DNA from: JAGWAJ01 sp965215155
GTDB taxonomy: Bacteria > Acidobacteriota > Vicinamibacteria > Vicinamibacterales > UBA8438
Length of the DNA: 64,000 bases
Assembly (NCBI GenBank): GCA_965215155.1
Contig: CBDCCY010000004.1
Coordinates: forward strand, 1,488,001 to 1,552,000
Direction of reading: 5' to 3'
The translations under genes and the position numbers were made by a program. Below are positions 25,347 to 33,207 of the stretch, piece by piece. The notes beneath the pieces were generated by a model. It saw nothing but the letters and a program-made list of their open reading frames with translations, had not been told where the DNA came from and made no database searches. How positions within the stretch are numbered: position 1 is the first letter of the stretch; each line of letters opens with the position of its first letter.

Positions 25347-26057
25347 GTGACGTCGCCCTCCCGGGCCGCCGGTCGCCCACCACTCGTCGTCGGCGTGATC
25401 GACAGCGGCGTTCACGCGGATCACCCGCACATCGGGGCCGTTACGCCCGGCGCCGCCTTCGACCCGCGCGGTCGTGCGAGCCCCGACTGCATCGACCGCC
25501 TGGGCCACGGCACGGCCGTCGCCGCCGCGATCCACGACCTCGCCCCCGGCGTCCGGATATGCCCACTCAGGGTCTTCGACCGCCGGCTCGACGCCTCGGT
25601 CGAGGCGCTCGTCGCGGCCATCGCCTGGGCCGCCGAACACGCCCTGCCGCTGGTGAACCTGAGCCTCGGCACCGCGGACGGCGCCAGCGCTCCGACGCTG
25701 GCCGACGCCGTGGGCCGGGCGCACGCGGCGGGGACCGTCGTCGTGGCAGCCGGCTCCGACAGCGGCATCGACTGGCTGCCCGGCTCGCTCGGCGTCGAGG
25801 GCGTCGTCCGCGCCGAGCTCGACTGGTCGTGCCCCCGCGGCGCGCACACGGCCGACGGCGACGACGCCACGCCTGTCTTCCGCACCTGTGGCTATCCGCG
25901 CCCGATCCCCGGCGTCGACCCCGAGCGCAACCTGAAGGGCCTGAGCTTCGCGGTGGCCAACGTCACCGGCCTCGCGGCGCGGGCGATGACCGAGACCGGC
26001 GTCCGCGGCTACGCAGACCTCACCGCCGAACTCCGCCGGCGCGCGCGTCCGCGGTGA
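25347..26057 (+). CDS. qhpE: Subtilisin-like leader protease of the QHNDH system
   Basis: 236 residues from a GTG preceded by AAGGGAAGGG. The S8 catalytic triad is visible: Asp19 in VIDSG, His54 in LGHGTAV and Ser200 in KGLSFAVANVTG. There is no signal peptide or propeptide and the protein is shorter than ordinary subtilisins, matching the unusual cytoplasmic QhpE that removes the QhpC leader after crosslinking. It closes the cluster 37 bp after qhpF. Confidence 0.9.
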   Translation: MTSPSRAAGRPPLVVGVIDSGVHADHPHIGAVTPGAAFDPRGRASPDCIDRLGHGTAVAAAIHDLAPGVRICPLRVFDRRLDASVEALVAAIAWAAEHALPLVNLSLGTADGASAPTLADAVGRAHAAGTVVVAAGSDSGIDWLPGSLGVEGVVRAELDWSCPRGAHTADGDDATPVFRTCGYPRPIPGVDPERNLKGLSFAVANVTGLAARAMTETGVRGYADLTAELRRRARPR

Positions 26058-26128
26058 GAGCAAAGACCGGCCCCGGAGTCACGACCGGCCCCGTTTGTGC
26101 TACGGTTTGTGAGTGCAGATGGACAGTC

Positions 26129-26464
26129 ATGACTGACGCGCCAAGCGTGTTCAGCGTCCGGGACGTGCGGCAGCGTTCCGGCGAGTTGCTTCGGGACGCC
26201 GCAGACGGTCGTCTCGCACTCATCACGAAGCACGGTCGGCCCGCCATCCTGGCCGTGCCGTTCGACGAGCGGCTTCTGGAGATCGGCGTTCACCGCGCCC
26301 TTGCACTGCGGCTCTTCGAGCAGCGGCAAGTGAGCCTCGCGCAGGCTGCCCGGGTGGCCGGGATCCCCCTGGAGGAGTTCATCGCCCTGCTGGGCGAGGC
26401 CGGGATTCCCGCGGTCGACTACCCGCCGGAAGAACTGGATGACGAGGTACAAGTCGCGTCGTGA
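26129..26464 (+). CDS. Antitoxin: Phd-like N-terminus fused to UPF0175-like domain
   Basis: 111 residues. Residues 5-45 look like a Phd/YefM antitoxin (FSVRDVRQRSGELLRDAADG, ALITKHGRPAILAVPFDER). The second half resembles UPF0175 (LALRLFEQRQVSLAQAARVAGIPLEEFIALLGEAGIP), a helix-turn-helix family usually partnered with DUF3368 proteins. The last codon overlaps the GTG start of the downstream toxin gene. The fusion would combine promoter binding with toxin neutralisation. Confidence 0.82.
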   Translation: MTDAPSVFSVRDVRQRSGELLRDAADGRLALITKHGRPAILAVPFDERLLEIGVHRALALRLFEQRQVSLAQAARVAGIPLEEFIALLGEAGIPAVDYPPEELDDEVQVAS

Positions 26465-26952
26465 GGCCGGTAGTTGCCGACACCGGTCCCCTGATCGCCC
26501 TCGCTCGCGCCGCACACCTCGATCTGCTGCGTCGTCTGTACCGTCGAGTAGTGATACCGCCGGCCGTGCACGATGAGCTCGCTATCGGATCCGATCGTCC
26601 CGGCGCGAGGCGACTCGCAGGCGCCCTGAGCGCCGACTGGCTCGCCGTGGAGCCCGTCGTCGGCGACCGCGCGATCATCGAGCTCCGGCGCGTCCTCGAT
26701 CCCGGCGAGGCCGAAGCGATAGCGTCGGCTGAACAGCTCGATATGCGATTCCTGCTCATCGATGACGCCGCGGGACGCCGCATCGCCCAGCGGCGCGGCG
26801 TCCAGATCACCGGGGTCGCGGGCGTGCTCCTGTCCGCCAAGGCTCAGGGAGCGGTGGACGCCGTGGGGCCGATCCTCGCCGATATGGCGAACGCGGGGTA
26901 TCGTCTATCCTCGCGCCTCGTCGCCGCCGTGCTCGCGAGAGCCGGCGAGTAG
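26461..26952 (+). CDS. PIN-domain toxin of DUF3368 type
   Basis: 163 residues from a GTG that overlaps the antitoxin stop (GTGA). PIN-fold acidic residues are apparent in VVADTGPLIALARA, LDPGEAEAIASAEQ and FLLIDDAAGRRIA. The arrangement matches the common UPF0175-DUF3368 toxin-antitoxin pairing. PIN toxins are metal-dependent ribonucleases; the RNA target is unknown. Confidence 0.86.
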   Translation: MRPVVADTGPLIALARAAHLDLLRRLYRRVVIPPAVHDELAIGSDRPGARRLAGALSADWLAVEPVVGDRAIIELRRVLDPGEAEAIASAEQLDMRFLLIDDAAGRRIAQRRGVQITGVAGVLLSAKAQGAVDAVGPILADMANAGYRLSSRLVAAVLARAGE

Positions 26953-26957
26953 CGCGA

Positions 26958-27183
26958 GTGCGATCTGCTCAACAGCGGCGGCGAGGACGACTACCGCTGC
27001 GTGTACGTGAACGTGGAAGCCGCCCACGCCATGCGCGAGGACGTTGGGCGCGCCATGCGGGTCATCCTGGGTGAGCTTGCGTCGCGGGCGGTAGGCGATG
27101 AGCTCCTGTACGACAGGTGGCCGGACATCCTGGACACGTTCGGCGAAGGTTCGCTCGCCGAGGTATTGAACCGCTGGTGCGAG
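26958..27183 (+). pseudogene. Fragment of AAA-ATPase/nuclease gene (paralogue of 31406-32998)
   Basis: The DNA and reading frame (DLLNSG, then RCVYVNVEAAHAMREDVGRA and TFGEGSLAEVLNRWCEG) match a middle slice of the intact gene at 31406-32998, including long identical DNA runs such as GCGTGTACGTGAACGTGGAA. The Walker A region before it and everything after the RWCE segment are missing. An open frame of 78 codons exists here but starts inside the domain, so this is a relic. It abuts the 3' end of the broken OLD-like gene. Confidence 0.88.
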
Positions 27184-27270
27184 GGCGAAGCGTCGGCGTC
27201 CAGCACGAAGCGCGCTCGCTCGCTTCGCAGCATCTGATACGGGTCACGCGCTTGATCCCGAATCGGCGGT

Positions 27271-28082
27271 TCATGACCTTAGCCCATTCCAGGACTCGAT
27301 GCACTCGACGATCTTCTCCATCTGCTCGAGCCAGTCGAAACGGGACTCCATCATCGTTCTCGTCATGTGCGGAGCCACCGAGATGGCCAGGTCCATCTTG
27401 TCTCGGTGCTTCTCTTTGAGCCTCCCCTCGACGTAGGACTGCCGCCGGTACCTTGCGCGTGGGAAGAAGCTCTCGAACTGCCCCGGATCGGGGAGACGCG
27501 ACTTGTTCAATGCCTGGCCCAGAACGGCGCCCGGCACGTAGTTCTCGATCTCTCTGGCACCGGTTATCCAACTCCCAGACGATCGAAGTGGGCTCGAATC
27601 GGTTCGGCATGAGCCGACTCGCCGTCATGGGATACACGAATGATCTGTGCGTTCTTGGACGTTCCAAAGAAATCCGGGGCTGTACTTGAGTGGGTTGTAA
27701 GAAAGATGGTCGCCTGTTCCTCAAGCGCGTATTGCTCCAGGTACTGAAATAGTCGCCGCAGCAGCGCCGGGTGCAGATTGTTCTCCAGCTCTTCGAACGC
27801 AAACACGAAACGCGACTTGTCTCGTTCGTCATCGCCCAGCTCCGGGACGACCAGCAGATTCAGCAGTACAAGAAGCACGGTCTTCAACCCGCTTCCGGAC
27901 CGGCTCAACGGGACCAGTCCTTTCCCTGGTTCACCCAGGTACATCTCCCAACGATTGCCGCCGTCACTGGCCCCGTTCTCGTCGTGTTCCTTCACTTGGA
28001 TTTCGGTGTCAACCCGCGCGGTTCATCGGCCACGAGCTGCGACGGAAACGCATGCTCCAAGGAAGCCCTGTCTGGGTCTTCC
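27271..28082 (-). pseudogene. OLD-like ATPase, C-terminal part (frameshifted, IS-interrupted)
   Basis: Downstream remains of an overcoming-lysogenization-defect-like ATPase. Readable pieces are PDRASLEHAFPSQLVADEP, then in another frame an ABC-like signature (LSRSGSGLKTVLL), Walker B (FAFEELENNLHPALL) and switch (TIFLTTHSS). After FDRLGVG a stop intervenes and a third frame resumes at GAREIENYVPGAV, a segment that in OLD-like proteins follows the TOPRIM domain. The missing piece suggests an internal deletion of the TOPRIM nuclease region. Two frame breaks (near 28015 and 27563) plus the element upstream make a functional product very unlikely. Confidence 0.82.
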
Positions 28083-29643
28083 GCAGAATCTGTGGGTAAG
28101 AACGGAGGCTGGTAGTCCTCGTCAGACAAGAGGCAGCGTGCCCGTGTGCTCGCCGCCGTCAAGGCGCTTCGCTCCGCTCCGCCCCCGCTGCGCGGGGCTG
28201 ACGGCCTGGACGCCGGCTCCGCGCACGAGCGCCCCGGCTCTCGTCTGACGAGGACCAAATGCCCGACGCCCGTATCGGGAGGGCGATGGCCCGTCCCGAA
28301 GCACAGAACGCAGCCTCGACATCGGAAACGCATCCCGTTCCGGAATCCGCGACAATTGGTGTTGCAGCAGCCAAGCGACGCGGAAGGGGAACGGGATGCA
28401 ACTCAAGAGTATCTTGAATCGGGTCCAGAAGCACCCGTCGTTCATCTACGAGACGGTGCGGCTGGTGGAGCACCCGCAGTTGACCCTCGAGGTTCGGGTG
28501 CGGCCTCGCGCCGGGACCCGCGCGACGTGCTCGCAGTGCAGGCGCCGGGCCCCGGGCTACGACACGCAGGCGGTCCGGCGCTTCGACTTCGTGCCCCTGT
28601 GGCACATCCCCGTGGTCTTCCTCTACGCGATGCGCCGCGTCGACTGCCCGCGCTGCGGCGTACGGGTCGAGGCGCTGCCGTGGGCCACCGGCAAGCACCG
28701 ACTGACCGACGCCTACGCCTGGTTCCTCGCCGGGTGGGCCAGGCGTCTGTCGTGGCAGGAGGTCGCCGCGGCGTTCCCCACGTCCTGGGACACCGTCTAT
28801 CGGGCCGTGCGCATGGCGGTCGACTGGGGCCTCGCGCACCGCGACCTCACGAACATCGAGGCCATCGGCGTCGACGAGCTCTCCCGCCGCCGCGGGCAAC
28901 GCTACCTGACGCTGGTCTATCAGATCGACGGTCACTGCAAGCGCCTGCTGTGGGTCGGCCGCGAACGCAAGGCCGCGACGTTGGAGGGCTTCTTCGACTG
29001 GTTCGGCCCCGCACGCAGCGCGGCGCTGTATTTCGTCTGCTCGGACATGTGGAAGCCCTACCTGAAGGTGGTTGCCGAGCGCGCCGGCCAGGCCGTGCAG
29101 GTGCTCGACCGCTTCCACATCATGAGCCATTTCTCGCAAGCGATCGACGAGGTGCGCGCGGCGGAGGCCCGGAAGCTCGCCGCCGCGGGCCGGGCGCCGG
29201 TGCTCAAGCGCAGCCGCTGGCTCCTGCTCAAGCGTCCGGAGAATCTCAGCGACGAGCAGCGGGGCCGGCTTGCGGAGCTGGTGCGTCGCAACCTGCGCAC
29301 GGTTCGCGCCTACCTGCTCAAGGAGGACTTTCAAGCGCTGTGGGGCTACGTGTCGCCGTACTGGGCCGGCCGGTTCCTCGACCGCTGGTGCACTCGGACG
29401 ATGCGCTCGCGGCTCGACCCGATGAAGGAGGTGGCCCGCATGCTGCGCTCGCACCGCGACCTGATCCTGAACTGGTTCCGGGCCCGAGGGCAGTTCTCCA
29501 GTGGCATTGTCGAAGGCTTCAACGGGAAGGCCAGAGTGATCACCAAACGGGCGTATGGCTTCCGCACCTCCGCGGCACTGGAAGTCGCTTTGTATCATGC
29601 ACTTGGCGACCTGCCCGAACCAGAACTCACCCACAGATTCTGC
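28083..29643. mobile_element. ISL3-family insertion sequence
   Basis: A transposase gene is bounded by a perfect 15-bp terminal inverted repeat: GCAGAATCTGTGGGT at 28083-28097 and its complement at 29629-29643. The element splits the OLD-like ATPase gene: Walker A lies to its right, Walker B to its left, both on the minus strand. No clear target-site duplication is visible, so the exact left end is less certain. The sequence just inside it also reads as a plausible continuation of the ATPase frame. The 300-bp leader before the transposase is unusually long for this family. Confidence 0.82.
28115..28255. repeat. 13-bp inverted repeat flanking a GC-rich spacer in the IS leader
   Basis: GTCCTCGTCAGAC at 28115-28127 is the exact reverse complement of 28243-28255, with weaker symmetry continuing inward. 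The pair encloses about 115 bp. It could be a small non-autonomous element inside the IS, or a regulatory structure. No target duplication was found. Confidence 0.65.
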
Positions 29644-29646
29644 TGA
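28396..29646 (+). CDS. ISL3-family transposase
   Basis: 416 residues. A zinc-finger-like N-terminus (CSQCRRR... CPRCGVRVEALPW) precedes a helix-turn-helix (RRLSWQEVAAAFPTSWDTVY). The DDE domain follows: IEAIGVDELSRRRGQRYLTL (first Asp), FVCSDMWKPYLKVV (second Asp), and GIVEGFNGKARVITKRAYGF (Glu with the conserved N-x-K-x-K). The last codons lie in the right inverted repeat and the stop falls just outside it. The gene appears intact. Confidence 0.95.
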   Translation: MQLKSILNRVQKHPSFIYETVRLVEHPQLTLEVRVRPRAGTRATCSQCRRRAPGYDTQAVRRFDFVPLWHIPVVFLYAMRRVDCPRCGVRVEALPWATGKHRLTDAYAWFLAGWARRLSWQEVAAAFPTSWDTVYRAVRMAVDWGLAHRDLTNIEAIGVDELSRRRGQRYLTLVYQIDGHCKRLLWVGRERKAATLEGFFDWFGPARSAALYFVCSDMWKPYLKVVAERAGQAVQVLDRFHIMSHFSQAIDEVRAAEARKLAAAGRAPVLKRSRWLLLKRPENLSDEQRGRLAELVRRNLRTVRAYLLKEDFQALWGYVSPYWAGRFLDRWCTRTMRSRLDPMKEVARMLRSHRDLILNWFRARGQFSSGIVEGFNGKARVITKRAYGFRTSAALEVALYHALGDLPEPELTHRFC

Positions 29647-29857
29647 CGAGGCCCCTGTCTATCGTACCCACGCAGCGGTACTGCCACCCGTGTTGGTTGA
29701 ACATGCCCGAGCACAACGTCTCGACGAGATCAAGAAGATGCGACTTCCCCGAGTTGTTCCTCCCGATGATGACGTTGATCGGCTTGACGGTGCCGAAGCC
29801 GGACCACCCGGTCTTGAAGCACGTGTGCCCTCTGAAGTGAATGGAATCGACGATCAC
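29644..29857 (-). pseudogene. OLD-like ATPase, N-terminal part upstream of the IS
   Basis: The 5' part of the interrupted ATPase. The likely start is GTG at 29857, with GAGGAC six bases upstream; a longer frame reaches 29929 and would overlap the amidase stop. It encodes VDSIHFRGHTCFKTGW and Walker A IIGRNNSGKSHLLDLVETL, then runs into the IS after TIDRGLV. With the C-terminal part at 27271-28082 it represents one former OLD-like gene. Confidence 0.85.
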
Positions 29858-29918
29858 AAGGATGTCCTCGTGCGGAAGGCGTGTGTGCCGCAGGCTCAGC
29901 CTGCTCCGACCGTGCCCC

Positions 29919-31181
29919 TCAACGGCCACTGAAGATGTCCAGCGGCAGGAGGGCCGTCACGCCGACGTTGGGCGCGTCGACGAGCTGGCCGATGCGGAGG
30001 TCGACGGCTACGCTGGCGACCACGTAGGCCTGCTCGCGGGTCAGGCCGTAGGTCTCGCTGATGTAGTCGATCATCTCGAGCAGGGCGTTGCGCGCAGCCA
30101 GCGAGACATCCTTGGAGAGGTTCGCAAGAGCGCCGATGCGTTCCGAAGCCCCCAGGTAGCGCATGTCGGGCGGGACCTCGCCCGGGGCCTTGAGCGGAAA
30201 TCCGGTCGTGGCGTAGAAACGGCGAGACGGGATGTCGAGCACGCGGACCGGCCCCTCGAAGTGAGGCCCGCGACGGAGCGCCGGACCCTCCTCGATGAGC
30301 CGGGTGGTCACCGTGAAGTCGGCGTCCATCTCGATCGCCGTGCCCGATACCTCGCCGTCGCCCTGCGCGAAGTGCGGGTCGCCGATGGCGAGCCCGCAGC
30401 CCTCGACGTAGCAGGGCAGGTACAGCGTCACGCCGACCTGCAGGTAACGGATGTCGAGGTTGCCGCCGTGCTCGCGCGGCGGAAGCGTGCGCAGGCACTC
30501 GGCGGGGTGCGAGCCGTCGGGGCCGCAGACCGACGCCGGTGACGCATGCACGGGATACGGCGGGAAGCCGGCCCCGCCGACCGCGCGGAGCTCGGCTTCG
30601 CGCGCGAGCATCGCGGCGAGCTCGTTCGGACCCGGCAGCACGGTGACGATGCCGGGGAAGCTGGCGTTCGGAACGCGCACGCCGGGCAGGTCGTCGCTCA
30701 CCGCCTCCGTTCGGTCGAGGCGCCAGTTGGCGCGGAACGCCCCCGTGACGTGGTCGGAGATGAAGCCGATCGGGCTGACCGACGTGTAGCCGAAGCGGCC
30801 CGGCGCAACGTCGAGCAGCGTCACCGCCAGCACGTCGCCCGGCTCGGCCCCCTCGATGTGGACCGGCCCCGCCAGCGGGTGCACCGTCCCGATCTGCGAG
30901 TCTCCGGCCCGCGGGTCCTCGTAGGTGCTCGCCGGATCGAGGTCGAAGTCGCTGGCGTTCCGCACGCGGAAGACGATGGTCTGCCCCGGCCGCGCGCGGG
31001 CCGCCATCGGGATCGCTGGATGCAGCCGGTTGAAGCACTGCGGGTCCTCACCGCAGTGGCGCCCCTCGCCGCCGACCACGACGATCTCCCCCTGCGCCGC
31101 GGCCGGCGGAGGCGCGGCAGATGCCAACAGGGCGAGCAGGATCGCGGCGACAACACCATGCTCAGCGGAACTCATCGGCAT
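29919..31181 (-). CDS. Exported acetamidase/formamidase family protein
   Basis: 420 residues with a signal peptide (MPMSSAEHGVVAAILLALLA, ending PPPAAAQ). Family landmarks of FmdA/AmdA are present: QTIVFRVRNASDF, HPLAGPVHIEGAEPGDVLAV, PNASFPGIV, GGNLDIRYLQVGVTLYLP, AIGDPHFAQGDGEVSGTAIE and RIGQLVDAPNVGVTALLPLD. The family hydrolyses short amides to ammonia and acid. The export signal is unusual relative to cytoplasmic formamidases but common in acidobacterial members. The last codons are duplicated as a separate fragment at 32998-33130. Confidence 0.9.
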   Translation of the reverse strand: MPMSSAEHGVVAAILLALLASAAPPPAAAQGEIVVVGGEGRHCGEDPQCFNRLHPAIPMAARARPGQTIVFRVRNASDFDLDPASTYEDPRAGDSQIGTVHPLAGPVHIEGAEPGDVLAVTLLDVAPGRFGYTSVSPIGFISDHVTGAFRANWRLDRTEAVSDDLPGVRVPNASFPGIVTVLPGPNELAAMLAREAELRAVGGAGFPPYPVHASPASVCGPDGSHPAECLRTLPPREHGGNLDIRYLQVGVTLYLPCYVEGCGLAIGDPHFAQGDGEVSGTAIEMDADFTVTTRLIEEGPALRRGPHFEGPVRVLDIPSRRFYATTGFPLKAPGEVPPDMRYLGASERIGALANLSKDVSLAARNALLEMIDYISETYGLTREQAYVVASVAVDLRIGQLVDAPNVGVTALLPLDIFSGR

Positions 31182-31405
31182 GCGCCGATTGTTGGTGCCG
31201 GGGAACGGCGTGTCAACCACGCTGCCGTGCGCCGACACCGCGGGGCGGCGCGACGGGAAGTGCCCGCCGGCCGGGGCGGCCGGGCCGGCCACCCGCCGCC
31301 GCGGAATTGTGGCGGGCACGTGGGCGCCGGCTCCCGGCGACGCGCGCGGCACTGGCGCTCGTCGTTGGAGCGACCACCGCAGCCCGCGGGTGTCATACTC
31401 GATTC

Positions 31406-32998
31406 GTGCGGAAGTTCAACACGGAGGGCCCGGTCGTCCCGCAACGTCACTACTGCATCCCGCCGCTCGAGCGGGTCGACCTCGCTGCGGTCCTGGAGCT
31501 GATCGCGGACCGGCGGTACTTCGTGCTGCATGCGCCGCGGCAGACCGGCAAGACATCCGCCCTGCTGGCGTTGCACGACCTGCTCAACAGCGGTGCGGAG
31601 GGCGAGTTTCGTTGCGTGTACGTGAACGTGGAAGCCGCCCAGGCCATGCGCGAGGACGTGGGGCGCGCGATGCGAGTCATCCTGGGCGAACTGGCCTCCC
31701 GGGCCCGTTCGGGGGGCGATGAGTTCCTGTACTCCGAGTGGTCCGACATCCTGGCGACGTTCGGCGAAGGGGCGCTCGCGGAGGCGCTGACCCGCTGGTG
31801 CGAATCCGCCTCCACCCCGGTCGTCCTGCTCATCGACGAGATCGACAGCCTGATCGGCGACACCCTCATCGCCGTGCTGAGGCAACTCCGCGGCCGCTAC
31901 GACCGGCGCCCCGCGAGCTTCCCGCAGAGCGTGGTCCTGTGCGGCGTGCGGGACGTGCGGGACTATCGAATCCAGTCGAGCGCCGAGAACACGGCGATCG
32001 CCGGCGGCAGCGCCTTCAACGTGCGGGCCGAGTCGCTGCGCCTGGGTGACTTCACCGAGACGGAAGTTCGATCGTTGCTGGACCAGCACACGCGTGAGAC
32101 CGGCCAGTCCTTCACGCCGGCGGCGCTCGACACGGTCTGGCGGCAGACCCAGGGCCAGCCGTGGCTCGTCAACGCGCTCAGCCGGCGCGTCTGCTTCGAC
32201 GACCCCGCCGGGCGCGACCACTCCCGGGCGATCACCGACCACGACGTCCTGCGAGCCCAGGAGCACCTCGTCCTCAGCAGGCAGGTCCACCTCGACCAGC
32301 TCGCCGACAAGCTGCGGGAAGACCGCGTCCGCCGCGTCGTCGAGCCGTTGTTGAGCGGGACCAGCGAGGACGATTCCTCGGCCAGCGACCTGGAGTACGT
32401 CCGAGACCTCGGCCTGATCGCCCGCGATGACCCACCGCGCATAGCCAATCCCATCTACGCCGAGGTCGTGCCGCGCGAGCTCACCGCGGTCATGCAGGCG
32501 AAGCTGATACAGGACGCAGCCTGGTACGTGGATGACGACGGCGGCCTCGACGTCGACCGTCTGCTCGGCGCGTTCCAGGCGTTCTTCCGCGAGCGCTCGG
32601 AGCACTGGCTGGGCCGCTTCGACTACGCGGAGGCCGGCCCGCAGCTCATCCTGCAGGCGTTCCTGCGGCGAGTCGTCAACAGCGGCGGCCGAATCGAGCG
32701 CGAGTACGGCCTCGGGCGTGGACGCACCGACCTGCTGATCATCTGGCCGCGCGGGCCGGCCCCCGCGCCGGACGCCGAACGTGACAGATTCGTGATCGAA
32801 TGCAAGGTGGTGCACAAGGGCCTCGAGCGCACCATCGAGGAAGGCGTGCGGCAGACGATTGGGTACATGCTCCGCTGCGCGGCACCCGCGGGTCATCTCG
32901 TAGTGTTCGACCGGCGTGCCGACAGATCGTGGGAGGACCGGATCTTCCGGCGCGAGGAGTCGGCCCGCGGCCGAACGATCACCGTCTGGGGGATGTGA
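31406..32998 (+). CDS. AAA-ATPase with C-terminal PD-(D/E)XK nuclease domain
   Basis: 530 residues from GTG at 31406. An AAA-like domain carries Walker A HAPRQTGKTSALL and Walker B PVVLLIDEIDSLIG, then a winged-helix-like middle (DLEYVRDLGLIARDDPP). The C-terminus has a nuclease core, GRGRTDLLIIWP followed by RFVIECKVV (D...ExK). Such two-domain proteins form large multi-copy families; some may be defence or transposon related, but no function is established. A truncated paralogue lies at 26958-27183. The stop runs straight into a duplicated scrap of the amidase gene. Confidence 0.87.
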   Translation: MRKFNTEGPVVPQRHYCIPPLERVDLAAVLELIADRRYFVLHAPRQTGKTSALLALHDLLNSGAEGEFRCVYVNVEAAQAMREDVGRAMRVILGELASRARSGGDEFLYSEWSDILATFGEGALAEALTRWCESASTPVVLLIDEIDSLIGDTLIAVLRQLRGRYDRRPASFPQSVVLCGVRDVRDYRIQSSAENTAIAGGSAFNVRAESLRLGDFTETEVRSLLDQHTRETGQSFTPAALDTVWRQTQGQPWLVNALSRRVCFDDPAGRDHSRAITDHDVLRAQEHLVLSRQVHLDQLADKLREDRVRRVVEPLLSGTSEDDSSASDLEYVRDLGLIARDDPPRIANPIYAEVVPRELTAVMQAKLIQDAAWYVDDDGGLDVDRLLGAFQAFFRERSEHWLGRFDYAEAGPQLILQAFLRRVVNSGGRIEREYGLGRGRTDLLIIWPRGPAPAPDAERDRFVIECKVVHKGLERTIEEGVRQTIGYMLRCAAPAGHLVVFDRRADRSWEDRIFRREESARGRTITVWGM

Positions 32999-33130
32999 AG
33001 ATGTCCAGCGGCAGGAGGGCCGTCATGCCCACGTTGGGCGCGTCGACGATCTGGCCGATGCGGAGATCGAGAGCGACGCTGGCGACGACGCGGGCCTGCC
33101 CGCGGGTGAGGCCGTGGGGCTCGCTGACGC
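32998..33130 (-). pseudogene. Duplicated 3' fragment of the acetamidase/formamidase gene
   Basis: On the minus strand this encodes SEPHGLTRGQARVVASVALD and RIGQIVDAPNVGMTALLPLD, nearly the same as the last 50 residues of the amidase at 29919-31181. DNA identity is high from TGAAGATGTCCAGCGGCAGG onward. There is no start or upstream domain. Confidence 0.88.
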
Positions 33131-33207
33131 AGGTGGCTGCCGCTCTGAGGCCGGAATGGTCGATGTAGAATACCCGCCGCGCGGCGGACCCGACGCGCCC
33201 TTGTGAC

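Noticed and set aside
27001..27237. The 78-codon frame as an independent small gene
   Set aside because: It is an internal slice of the AAA-ATPase/nuclease family with nearly identical DNA in the intact copy, and it lacks the P-loop.
28075..29651. An 8-bp target-site duplication around the ISL3 element
   Set aside because: The bases beside the 15-bp inverted repeats (GGTCTTCC and TGACGAGG) do not match. The duplication may be eroded or the ends mis-set.
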